Source: Bin87 sp965197635
Lineage (GTDB): Bacteria > Chloroflexota > Dehalococcoidia > Lucifugimonadales > UBA3495
Assembly: GCA_965197635.1 (NCBI GenBank)
Contig: OZ240218.1
Coordinates: 868,001 to 932,000, forward strand
Direction: 5' to 3'
DNA length: 64,000 nucleotides
Positions 43,986-53,483 of this stretch are shown here, one piece after another. Positions within the stretch are counted from its first letter, which is position 1; every line of letters begins with the position of its first letter. The notes beneath the pieces are model-generated. The model did not search any database. It saw only the letters and a program-made list of their open reading frames with translations, and was not told the DNA's origin. The position numbers were made by a program, and so were the translations under genes.

Positions 43986-45321
43986 TCAGGCTGGGAGCGG
44001 CAGGGCACGCAATCGGGCCAGGGCGCGGCTGAACTGGTTTTCCCAGGGCCAGCGCTGAGGAAGATGCCAGGTGGGCGGCGCGCCTTGCGGGTGAGGCGTC
44101 CGGCCAGGGAGAAGAACCGTCGCCGGAGGGTCTTGGTGTTTACCAGTTGCTCATCGAGACCGATGCGCGCTGCCCAGCAGTCCAGGTTATGCGCCATCAC
44201 CTGGAGGGCTAACCAGGCGGCGTTGACGGCGAAACGGCCCGACGGGAGATGGTTCAATCCCACGCCGTACTTGAGGTCGCGGAGGGCATTCTCGATCTCG
44301 GCGTGGCGCCGATGGTCGGTCTCCAGTTCCAGGGTGTCCCCGTCCCGGTCGGCGATGAAGTCGTGATAGCTGTAGCTGGCGAAGAGGGCCAGTTGGGAAC
44401 CGGGCGTGGGCTTCACCCTACGGACAATGAGCCGCACCGGCGCGGCGTCGTGCGCACTCTCGAAGGGGTGTAGGTGGTTTCGGCCACGTCAGCGGCGCCG
44501 TCCATCCAGTAGGGTAGGGGCGTCCACTCCCTTTCGGGTATGGCCTCGATGCGGTTCCGCAACCGGGCGTGCTGACGGATGGTGATGGAGAAGCGGACAT
44601 CCGTCTGGCGGCAGACCGCGACCAGGGCGTGGGTGTAGAAGCCGCGGTCGGCCCGCATCGTGAGTGGTCCGTTGGCTCCGGCATAACACACCCGGCCCAC
44701 CGCCTCCCGCAGGAAGTGAGCGGCGCCCCGAACCGTGTTGGCGCGGCCCTGGCGCAGCCGAGACATCAGCACGTCGCCGGTTCCGGCGGCAACGGCCAGC
44801 AGCGGGTATAGCCCCACTGGCCGGTGTAACCGTGATGGCGGGCACCCTCCTTGGCCGGTCCGTAGGTCTCGCAGACGGTGGAGTCCAGTGTCAGATGATC
44901 CGAGCGATGGTCAACGGCCCGTCGCCGGGTCCGGCCCTAGCGGCCCAGGCCTGAGCCAGCAGCTCCCGACCTACCCGATCCAGCTGGCGGACGTGGCCCC
45001 AAGGGAAGCTGCGCAGGAACGTGCCCAGGGTGGATGCAGCCTTGACCACGCAACCGATGGCCCCAGCCGTCCCGCCGGTACACAACACGTCGGCGTCGTC
45101 AATGCAGTCGCCCCAACCAGAGCGGACGCCACCAGCGTCATGATCTTATCGCCGGGATTGGCTCGGCCCGGGGGACGGCCCAGGTCCAAGTGTCGCTCAA
45201 CCAGTTGGGGCCGGCCCAGATGCCGGGCCAAGGTGGCTGGCAGGATCAGCCCAGCATTGTTGACCAAGCGGCGCTCGTCGAACGCGATTTGGATGTGGTC
45301 GGGGTGGTTACGTGGTAGCAA
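43986..45321 (-). pseudogene. Decayed IS1380 transposase
   Basis: It covers the full transposase from LPRNHPDHIQIAFDERRLVN (45321) to near 43986, but in at least four frames. DDE blocks are readable: TMRADRGFYTHA (about 44650) and the ELETDHRRHAEIENALRDLK block (about 44290). Breaks lie near 45100, 44890 (where the LTIDLDSTICETYG block is disrupted), 44815 and 44440. Confidence 0.75.
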
Positions 45322-45399
45322 CTATTGAGTGCTCCCTGTTTCTGGCTGGTTTTGTGTTTCAAAAACCATTGTCCCAGAAGCAAAGGAGCACTTTCTTAA

Positions 45400-46290
45400 C
45401 CGTTGGTGCTAGTTTGAGATGATATTGAAAACGCCACAGGGTTCCTTATGCTGTAAGTTGATACGCTCGACAGCGGAGGAACCCCGTGAACATCACCGAT
45501 TTTATCACCGAACTCTATTGCCGGATCGACGATGCCCTGCCCGAACTTCCCCATCATCCCCAAGCGGTCCGCTCCCTGGGCGAAGTGATCACCATCGGAG
45601 CGCGCTACGCCATCAAGGGCGTCAGCCGCCGCGCCTTTTACGACTGGCTCCGGCACAACTATGGAGACCTCTTTCCCCAGCTGCCCGAGCGCACCCGCCG
45701 CTTCCGCCGCCTGGAAGCCAAAGCCTGCTGGAGCGGCTGTTTCCTGGCTCCGCCCACCATCCTGGGCGTGGCCGACAGCTATGGCATCGCACTGGGCCAT
45801 CCGGTAAGGGCGGGGCGTCAGCTCCATCAGGTGGGCCGGCGCGGCAAGTCCAATCATCGCTGGATCGTGGGCGGCAAACTCTGCGTCGTGCTCAACAAAT
45901 TGGGGCTGATTGTGGATTGGGACTGCGCCACTGCCAACGTCCATGACCAGCGGTTCTTACCCCTGTTGGCCTGCTACGACGGCCAGATGATCATCCTGAC
46001 CGACACCGGCTTTCACCGCGCCAAAGGCGACCCAGACAACGTGAAACTGTGTCGTCGCGGCCAGTGGAACGTGCGGATGATCGTGGAGACCACCTTCTCC
46101 ATGATGACCACGGTGTGGGGCAGCAAAGAGATGCGCCATATCACATGGTCAGGGTTTGAGGCGCACTTGAGTTACCTGATGGCCGCCTTCAACATACTGG
46201 TGCAGTGGGATGGACTGGAACCGGACGAAAACGGACGCATCCATCGCTCCATTGCCCAATTCGTCCTCTGATATTAACTAGCACCAACGG
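45400..46290 (+). mobile_element. IS982-family insertion sequence, copy 1
   Basis: 891 bp; ends CCGTTGGTGCTAGTT and AACTAGCACCAACGG. Exact 7-bp target duplication TTCTTAA (45393-45399, 46291-46297) within the right arm of IS1380 copy 2, so it is the youngest layer here. Confidence 0.9.
45486..46271 (+). CDS. IS982-family transposase
   Basis: 261 residues starting with GTG 45486, with GGAGGA 5 bp upstream. The frame is intact: MNITDFITELYCRIDDAL, GVADSYGIALGHPVRAGRQ with the first Asp, IILTDTGFHRAKGDPDN and RMIVETTFSMMTTVWGSK with the last Glu. The ends and duplication are exact, so this copy may be active. Confidence 0.85.
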   Translation: MNITDFITELYCRIDDALPELPHHPQAVRSLGEVITIGARYAIKGVSRRAFYDWLRHNYGDLFPQLPERTRRFRRLEAKACWSGCFLAPPTILGVADSYGIALGHPVRAGRQLHQVGRRGKSNHRWIVGGKLCVVLNKLGLIVDWDCATANVHDQRFLPLLACYDGQMIILTDTGFHRAKGDPDNVKLCRRGQWNVRMIVETTFSMMTTVWGSKEMRHITWSGFEAHLSYLMAAFNILVQWDGLEPDENGRIHRSIAQFVL

Positions 46291-46341
46291 TTCTTAACCC
46301 TTCGACTCGCCGCGACATTCATCTCTTCGGTGGATCGGGGC

Positions 46342-47079
46342 TTAACCTGGAAAAGCTGAAAACTCTAGTGGTAAGTCGTTCAGGTCCAGTACAGTTCGTG
46401 TTGTTTCCGAATTGCCTTTTTCTACTAGCAATATGGACATACAAACTTGGGAGTAGCGCGTATCTGCCATATTCGAGACCTCATGGAAATAGCCGGTGCC
46501 CCTCACAGCTCGCGGGCGGGGATCCAGGTTTAATAAGCAGTTGATCACCTTATCAGCGTCGCTCACCACATAGGGCACTATCCCTTCCTGGTCCTGCGCG
46601 TCGAATTGGATTCGATAGTGAGAATCTTGGAGACCTTCTTGTCCTTCAATATCCTTTAACAAGCGCATATCCGCCAAAACGAACCTGCTGGATACTCGGT
46701 ACATTTCCTCCCATACTTCCTGGTATCGAGGTTCGATAACCAGGACGCTAGTGCAGTGGACCAAGTCGAAGGTCCCATCAACGAAAGGAATCGTCACCCC
46801 ATCGGCGACCTCAAATCGGGCTTCCTGATAGGTCTGGCGGGCCAGGTCGACGGCGGGCCCGGCTATATCTATTCCAGTATAGTCAACGGTTGGTTCCAGG
46901 GTGCGCATGATATTGAAGAATCCGCCAGAGGCGCATCCCACATCTAGCACTTTAATCCCAGGGAACAAAACTCTAGGCAGAAAAACTCGCTCCGATGGGT
47001 AAAGATCGGACACGTCATGCCGATGCTTGGAGTAATATTCAATGGCACTCGGCTGGGACCATGCCTTAGCATATTCCAA
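46342..47079 (-). CDS. SAM-dependent class I methyltransferase
   Basis: 245 residues. AdoMet motif I is KVLDVGCASGGFFNIM, followed by YTGIDIAGPAVDLAR (motif II) and FDLVHCTSVL (motif IV). No ATG lies near the 5' end. An AGGAGG at 47086-47091 is 6 bp before TTG 47079, which decides this start (LEYAKAWSQPSAIEYYS); TTG 47100 lies before that site. The stop codon lies in the CTTAA abutting IS1380 copy 2, so the C-terminus may have been cut. Acceptor unknown; the truncated nucleotidyltransferase upstream suggests a polysaccharide or phospholipid-modification locus. Confidence 0.7.
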   Translation of the reverse strand: MEYAKAWSQPSAIEYYSKHRHDVSDLYPSERVFLPRVLFPGIKVLDVGCASGGFFNIMRTLEPTVDYTGIDIAGPAVDLARQTYQEARFEVADGVTIPFVDGTFDLVHCTSVLVIEPRYQEVWEEMYRVSSRFVLADMRLLKDIEGQEGLQDSHYRIQFDAQDQEGIVPYVVSDADKVINCLLNLDPRPRAVRGTGYFHEVSNMADTRYSQVCMSILLVEKGNSETTRTVLDLNDLPLEFSAFPG

Positions 47080-47152
47080 AATACACCTCCTACTGTTCAA
47101 GAGTTAGTCGGCATTAAACGCCCGCCGGTTTCTCCTGGTGGCGAAAACAGCG

Positions 47153-47321
47153 TTAACTTGGAGCTTTCTCGGGATTAAGAGTATCTGCGGCGAACATGTT
47201 TTGAGCTGTTTGGAGGTCTTCCAAAGTATCAATCTCCGCCCACTTATTGGGTGCAGCGCAAAGAATAGCCAAGCGCAGAGAGCCCTGAAAAATCAGGTCG
47301 GCGAAGACCGCTTCATAATAA
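47153..47321 (-). pseudogene. C-terminal fragment of a sugar/choline-phosphate nucleotidyltransferase
   Basis: Reads YYEAVFADLIFQGSLRLAIL then NKWAEIDTLEDLQTAQNMF. The EIDTLEDL motif marks the end of LicC/RfbA-type NTP transferases. The N-terminal catalytic part is missing because IS982 copy 2 begins at 47322 with no target duplication, indicating a deletion up to the IS. Confidence 0.6.
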
Positions 47322-48291
47322 CTGTTGGTGCTAGTTTGAGATGATATTGAAAACGCCACAGGGTTCCTTATGCTGTAAGTTGATACGCTCGACAGCGGAG
47401 GAACCCCGTGAACATCACCGATTTTATCACCGAACTCTATTGCCGGATCGACGATGCCCTGCCCGAACTTCCCCATCATCCCCAAGCGGTCCGCTCCCTG
47501 GGCGAAGTGATCAGGGTTCCCATGAACATCACCGATTTTATCACCGAACTCTATTGCCGGATCGACGGAGCGGTCCGCTCCCTGGGCGATCACCATCGGA
47601 GCGCGCTACGCCATCAAGGGCGTCAGCCGCCGCGCCTTTTACGACTGGCTCCGGCACAACTATGGAGACCTCTTTCCCCAGCTGCCCGAGCGCACCCGCC
47701 GCTTCCGCCGCCTGGAAGCCAAAGCCTGCTGGAGCGGCTGTTTCCTGGCTCCGCCCACCATCCTGGGCGTGGCCGACAGCTATGGCATCGCACTGGGCCA
47801 TCCGGTAAGGGCGGGGCGTCAGCTCCATCAGGTGGGCCGGCGGGGCAAGTCCAATCATCGCTGGATCGTGGGCGGCAAACTCTGCGTCGTGCTCAACAAA
47901 TTGGGGCTGATTGTGGATTGGGACTGCGCCACTGCCAACGTCCATGACCAGCGGTTTTTACCCCGGTTGGCCTGCTACGACGGCCAGATGATCATACTGA
48001 CCGACACCGGCTTTCACCGCGCCAAAGGCGACCCAGACAACGTGAAACTGTGTCGTCGCGGCCAATGGAACGTGCGGATGATCGTGGAGACCACCTTCTC
48101 CATGATGACCACGGTGTGGGGCAGCAAGGAGCTGCGTCATAACACCTGGCGAGGATTTGAGGCGCATCTGAGTTACCTGATGGCCGCCTTCAACATACTG
48201 GTGCAGTGGGATGGACTGGAACCGGACGAAAACGGACGCATCCATCGCTCCATTGCTCAATTCGTCCTCTAACACTAACTAGCACCAACGG
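47322..48291 (+). mobile_element. IS982 copy 2, with an internal duplication
   Basis: 970 bp, 79 bp longer than copy 1; ends CTGTTGGTGCTAGTT and AACTAGCACCAACGG. The left flank (CTTCATAATAA) and right flank (TTAGCAGCC, an IS1182 end) do not match, so the surroundings were rearranged. Confidence 0.8.
47408..48272 (+). pseudogene. IS982 transposase broken by an N-terminal duplication
   Basis: The start MNITDFITELYCRID occurs at 47408 and again at 47523, with HHPQAVRSLGEVIRVP between and then GAVRSLGDHH. The second junction loses 5 bases and shifts the frame; the family sequence from YAIKGVSRRAF onward is in another frame until the 48272 stop. Confidence 0.8.
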
Positions 48292-48292
48292 T

Positions 48293-49853
48293 TAGCAGCC
48301 CGTCTGAGGAATGCCCAAGTGGCGCAGATTTAGCCAAGAGCTGACCGGCAACATCTAACTATGATTGCCGATCACCAGCGCTGATGCCGCCAGTATTTGG
48401 CCAACGGTGTGCCGATGATGGCAGAAACCGGCTTCGCCAACGATGCGACGAGCCCTTGGGCCGGCATCTTGGCGCCGAACCGGAACAGCTGGAGCAGGTT
48501 GTGCCCGGTGCAGATCAGCAGCCATTCTCCTTTCACCTGCTCCAGACCCCGCAGCAGGAACTGCCGGAACCCTCGACCCTGCTTGATCTGGCCGAAGACC
48601 GGCTCCACCGTCGCCATCCGCAGCGCGTAACGCTCACGACCCTTTTTCGTCAGCAACTTCCGCCGCATTCGATCCCGGGGGGACAGCTGATTGGGGATGC
48701 GACCCCTGGGGGCGGGCGGCAACACTCGGCCGTGGCGGGTTCTCTCCGGCGCGACGTAGGGGTCTGTGCCCCGCGCGTAGAGTTCGTCAACCACCCTGGC
48801 TGAGTAGTACCCGGCGTCAGCGGACACTTCCTTTGGGATCACGCCGGTGTTGCCGATGGTCTCCTCGACCAGGCCCGTCGCCTGCTGCTGGTCCGATGTC
48901 TGGTTCGTGGCCGGCGCCGCCACAATCACCTGGCACTCGCTGTCCACCACCGCCTGACAATTGTACGCCGGCACGAAATCCCGCCCGCCCGACGCGGGCA
49001 TGATCCGGGACTCAGCATCAGTAAAGTTGCGCTGGGCTTTATCGTCGGGGACTCCTGAAAGTGCCTTGCCCTCCCCTTCGGCCTGCTCTGCTGCCGCCGG
49101 CGCTTCGGCTTCCAACGCCGCCATGGCCTCCCGTAGCTGCTCCAACCGACCTTCCCGAAAGGCCAACTCCTCCGGCAACTCATCACCACGCCTGTCCTGA
49201 CCGTACCGACGGTCTGCCGCGTCATCCGCTTCCGGCGCCTTCCGCAGCAACTCCGCCACCTCCGCCGCCAACTGCGCCGACTGCTCCTGCATCCGCCCGT
49301 AACTCATCGCCTGGCGCTGCGATGCCTTGGCCTTCACCTTGGTCCCGTCCAACGCCACCTGCCCCAACTTCACCAGTCCAGCCAACTGGCACCATGCCAG
49401 CACCTGCAGGAACAGGTCCGACAACTCTGCCCGGTGGTCCTTGCGAAAGTCCGAGATGGTGCGGAAGTCCGGCGTGTTGTTGGCCGCCAACACCCGAAAG
49501 GCGAGGTCCTCGTGGAGCCGCTGGGCGATCCTCCGTGATGACGCCACTCCAACGCAGTAGCCGTAGAGCAGCACCTTGTGACCATCATCTGAGGATGGTA
49601 GGGTGGTCCGCCCCGCCGCTCTGGCTCGTAGCGCGCGGTGATGTCCGACCGGTCCAACTGCTCAACAACGTCGGAGATGAAGTAGGCCAGGTGGTCGTCC
49701 GGCAGCCATTCCCGCAGGGCCGCCGGCAACAGTAGCTGCTGGTCGGGATCATAGGCGCGGTACGTCTTGCTCATCAGCGGCTCCCCTCTCTCGATGCTTG
49801 TGCCATCATACCCCCAATGGCTCGTCAAGCATGTTTCTCGGACAGGCCGCCTA
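48293..49853 (-). mobile_element. IS1182 copy 1
   Basis: About 1561 bp; left end TAGCAGCCCGTCTGAGGAA, right end TTTCTCGGACAGGCCGCCTA. Oriented opposite to the copy at 51453-53009, with IS701 between them. Confidence 0.8.
48372..49774 (-). pseudogene. IS1182 transposase with one frameshift
   Basis: The N-terminus MSKTYRAYDPDQQLLLPAAL begins at ATG 49774. Near 49580 two extra bases after GGPPYHPQMMV shift the frame; the remaining 400 codons (LLYGYCVGVASSRRIAQRL to SAKYWRHQRW-like end) are open to 48372. The DDE core (VALDGTKVKAKASQ, VSADAGYYS, VEPVFGQIKQGRGFRQF) is conserved. Confidence 0.8.
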
Positions 49854-49869
49854 GTATTACAACGACGGA

Positions 49870-51380
49870 TTAGGGAGGGACACCAGTGGGCGCATAGCGG
49901 ATGGCGCGGCGTTTCTGATGGGAGCGTCGGGCTCGCTCGTTGCGCTGCTGGACGCCGTCCAGCCATCGCAACAGTTCTTCCGGCCCAAAACGCGGTCGAG
50001 GCAGCATCTCACGCACCACGCGGTACACCTGCGGCCTGGTAATCAGTGGCATCTTTTTCCCCCAATCCTGTTGCAGGGTCAGCAGGAATGTCCCCGCCAG
50101 CAGGCACAGGGCCACGTGATGATGCCATCCTCTCCAGGTGCGGGTCTCGTACTCATCCAGCCCCACGTCGCTCTTCTCGGTCTCGAATTCAGTTTCAATG
50201 CGCCATCTGGAGCCGCCCACCTGGGCCAAGGTCTCCAAGGGAGCATCCGCGGCGGCGTTGGACAGGTAGTAGCGCGGCTCGCTGCCGTCCAGGTTCCGTC
50301 GAAAGACCGCCCAATGGACCTCGCCGGGTTTCCGCTTCGCGGTGGGCCGCACCCGCTGGGCGCTGAACTGGTAGACCCGCGGCCCCTGGCTCCCCTGAGC
50401 CACCGTGATCGCTCGCCACGCTTCCTCCGAAATGGCAGCCGCCCGCTCCCCCATGGTCCGCCGCTGTCCGCTCCGCAGCTTGGGTTTGCGGGGGCGCCCT
50501 TTACCCTGGTAAGCCGGACTGGTCTACTCGGGCTCCTCAGGCCACACCGTGAAGTTCGCCGGAATGTCCAGGACGTAACCCATCCCCAGGGCTGACAGTC
50601 CTTCCCGAAAGGACGGCGACATCCCAAAAGCGTCATCCCCAGCCACCCATCCGGCACGCAGGTGTCCCCGAGCCAGGGCCTGTTCCACCATCTCCAACGC
50701 CAACTCCGTCTTTGACCGGTAGCTGCGTTTCTCCTCCGGCACCCCCGCCGCCTGGCACCGCTCAGCGTCCGAAGTCCAGCCCACCGGCAGATACAGCCGC
50801 TTGTCCACCAACGCCCGACCCAACGGGCTGACGTAGGCCAAGAACATACCCGCCTGGCAGTCGCCACCCCCACCGACTTCACACCCTGCTTGGGAAAGTC
50901 GCTGCCGTCCAGCACCCATACCCCCTCCCGATGCTCCAGTCGGGACCCCAGGTACTCTTGGAGCCGGCCCATCACCAGGTCGTCGTCCCAAGGCGCCTCG
51001 GTAAGAAAACGCTGCAGCGACCGCGGCGACGCCGCAACCGCCTCCGACAGCAGGGCAATCGCATATGGGCAGTTTAATGCCCGTTATTCCTGCGCAAGCA
51101 GGAATCCAGTGACCGAATTCGTTAATTACGTTTCCAATTCGTTCATGCAATGACCTTATGGACTCCGTCTTTCGCCGGCGTGACGGGGTTGTAATTTCAA
51201 ATGCGATTGCCCTGCCTCCGACAGGTTCTCGGCGTTGCGCCGCTCCTGGGACTGCACCAGCAGGCCCTGCAGATAGTGGCGACTGTGCTCCCGCGTCTCC
51301 CGGCGTCCAAAGGCTGGCGCAAAGTAGTCATGAAAATCCTGAAAGGCCTGGTACACCCGCTCAAGGTCTGCCGCATCCAT
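49870..51380 (-). pseudogene. IS701 transposase with MITE insertion, frameshift and amber codon
   Basis: N-terminus MDAADLERVYQAFQDFHDYF at 51380, then NAENLSEA where a MITE is inserted. It resumes with ASPRSLQRFLTEAPWDDDLV and GVWVLDGSDFPKQGVKSVG (first catalytic Asp). A frameshift near 50870 follows, then GDDAFGMSPSFREGLSAL, a TAG at 50524-50526 in place of the Trp seen in the other copy (PEWTSPAYQG), and an open C-terminal frame to 49870 (SRWRIETEFETEKSDVGLDEY with the catalytic Glu region). Confidence 0.8.
51051..51214. mobile_element. 164-bp MITE with 10-bp target duplication
   Basis: Ends CAGGGCAATCGCAT and ATGCGATTGCCCTG are perfect 14-bp inverted repeats. Both flanks are CCTCCGACAG (51041-51050, 51215-51224), a 10-bp direct repeat, so this is a true insertion into the transposase codons for LSEA. 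The interior holds CCTGCGCAAGCAGG palindromes and no gene. No autonomous relative with these ends is seen in the window. Confidence 0.85.
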
Positions 51381-51452
51381 CGCCCAGCCCCACCTCCCAA
51401 AGCCTTCGCTAACTCGCCGATTATCCTATCATACCAACCGTCGTTGTAATAC

Positions 51453-53009
51453 TAGCAGCCTGTCCGAGTAACACGGCTGACGAGCCATTGGGGGTATGAT
51501 GGGCGCAGTCAAGTTACGGGGAGCCGCTGATGAGCAAGACGCACCGCGCCTATGATCCCGACCAGCAGCAGCTGCTGCCGGCGACCCTGCAGGAATGGCT
51601 GCCGGACGACCACCTGGCCTACTTCATCTCCGACGTTGTTGAGCAGTTGGACCGGTCGGACATCACCGCGCGCTACGAGCCAGAGCGGCGGGGCGGACCA
51701 CCCTAGCATCCTCAGATGATGGTCAAGGCGCTGCTCTACGGCTACTGCGTTGGAGTGGCGTCATCACGGAGGATCGCCCAGCGGCGCCACGAGGACCTCG
51801 CCTTTCGGGTGTTGGCGGCCAACAACACGCCGGATTTCCGCACCATCTCGGACTTTCGCAAGGACCACCGGGCGGAGTTGTCGGACCGGTTCTTGCCGGT
51901 GCTGGCATGGTGCCAGTTGGCGGGGTTGGTGAAGTTGGGGCAGGTGGCGTTGGACGGGACCAAGGTGAAGGCCAAGGCATCGCAGCACCAGGCGATGAGT
52001 TACGGGCGGATGCAGGAGCAGTCGGCGCAGTTGGCGGCGGAGGTGGCGGAGTTGCTGCGGAAGGCGCCGGAAGCGGATGACGCGGCAGACCGTCGGTACG
52101 GTCAGGACAGGCGTGGTGATGAGTTGCCGGAGGAGTTGGCCTTTCGGGAAGGTCGGTGGGAGCAGCTACGGGAGGCCCTGGCGGCGTTGGAAGCGGAAGC
52201 GCCGGCGGCGGCAGAACCGGCCGCGGCCGCAAGCCGGGAGCATCCGGGGGTGCCCGACGACCAGGTCCCGCGCAACTTTACTGATGCGGAGTCCCGGATC
52301 ATGCCCGCGCCGGGCGGGCGGGATTTCGTGCCGGCGTACCATTGTCAGGCGGTGGTGGACAGCGAGCGCCAGGTGATTGTGGCGGCGCCGGCCACGAACC
52401 AGACATCGGACCAGCAGCAGGCGACGGGCATGGTCGAGGAGACCATCGGCAACACCGGCGTGATCCCAAAGGAAGTGTCCGCTGACGCCGGGTACTACTC
52501 AGCCAGGGTGGTTGACGAACTCTACGCGCGGGGCACAGACCCCTACGTCGCGCCGGAGAGAACCCGCCACGGCCGAGTGTTGCCGCCCGCCCCCAGGGGC
52601 CGCATCCCCAAGCAGCTGTCGCCCCGGGATCGAATGCGGCGGAAGTTGCTGACGAAAAAGGGTCGGCAAAGTTACGCGCTGCGGATGGCGACGGTGGAGC
52701 CGGTCTTCGGCCAGATCAAGCAGGGTCGAGGGTTCCGGCAGTTCCTGCTGCGGGGTCTGGAGCAGGTGAAAGGGGAGTGGCTGCTGATCTGCACCGGGCA
52801 CAACCTGCTCCAGCTGTTCCGGTTCGGCGCCAAGTTGCCGGCCCAAGGGCTCGTCGCATCGTTGGCGAAGCCGGTTTCTGCCATCATCGGCACACCGTCG
52901 GCCAAATACTGGCGGCATCAGCGCTGGTGATCGGCAATCATAGTTAGATGTTGCCGGTCAGCTCTTGGCTACATCTGCGCCACTTGGGCATTCCTCAGAC
53001 GGGCTGCTA
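51453..53009 (+). mobile_element. IS1182 copy 2
   Basis: About 1557 bp; left end TAGCAGCCTGTCCGAGTAA, right end CAGACGGGCTGCTA. Together with copy 1 it makes an inverted repeat with 1.5-kb arms and the IS701 as loop. Confidence 0.8.
51530..52930 (+). pseudogene. IS1182 transposase with a single amber codon
   Basis: ATG 51530 starts MSKTHRAYDPDQQQLLPATL. Codon 59 (51704-51706) is TAG where copy 1 has TAC (Tyr, GGPPYHPQMM); the frame is otherwise open for 466 codons to 52930. ATG 51716, four codons later, could restart translation but would lose the N-terminus. DDE core as in copy 1. Confidence 0.85.
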
Positions 53010-53384
53010 GACTACCACCTTCTGATCCCCGGACAAGAGGTTGGCGAAAGGCGCCGCCTGTGTGCCGGAGTCAAGATCTGTCGGGAAGGCAAAATCCAGT
53101 CCCGGTACGTTGGTGACCTCAATCCGCCCCGTTTCGTCGCTCACCCAGAACTCGCTGATCACAGTATTGGCCGCGATCTGTGACAATACCGCATTGACTT
53201 ATTCAGTCGTCATACCGGCTGCCAGAGCCGCGCCAATGAAATGCGCGGTCAGCGTCGCCTCGACCACCATGTGACCGGAAACTATCGCGTACGAAGTTGC
53301 CCCGGCAGATTGTTCCTCTGAGGCGCAACCCCAAGCCAAAGCCAACAGCAGCGCAAATGGCGCCAGCGCAATAAATTTCAGCAT
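53010..53384 (-). pseudogene. Truncated lipoprotein with a Cache-like sensor domain
   Basis: Start ATG 53384: MLKFIALAPFALLLALAWGC is a lipoprotein-type signal with Cys 20. Then HFIGAALAAGMTTE, a TAA at about 53199-53201, and in the same frame VNAVLSQIAANTVISEFWVS, DETGRIEVTNVPGLDFAFP and APFANLLSGDQKVVV. The stop TAG is supplied by the end of IS1182 at 53009. The domain resembles single Cache sensors (efWVsDetG.i..tn..g.dF.F). So the gene has one nonsense codon and an IS-truncated 3' end; any signalling partner is lost. Confidence 0.6.
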
Positions 53385-53483
53385 ATTCGTAACTCTCCCC
53401 AAACGCCGGGACCTGCCTGGCCCCGTACGATTGCCACAATTTATGCTAAAATCGCGGTCGATACTCGCACGGAGAAAGCAACA

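Larger units (their letters stand above)
43737..46340 (-). mobile_element. IS1380 copy 2, carrying an inserted IS982
   Basis: The left end ACCCTAATCCACCGAAGGG follows CTAA (43733-43736); the right end TTCGGTGGATCGGGG is followed by CTTAA, close to but not an exact duplication. IS982 sits at 45400-46290 inside the right arm. Removing it restores the same end as the copy at 25749-27459. Confidence 0.75.
49855..51451 (-). mobile_element. IS701 copy, near full length
   Basis: 1597 bp including a 164-bp MITE insertion and its duplicated target. Ends TATTACAACGACGG and CCGTCGTTGTAATA; exact CTAG duplication (49851-49854, 51452-51455), a YTAR site as expected. It sits at the junction between two opposite IS1182 copies. 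Confidence 0.85.
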
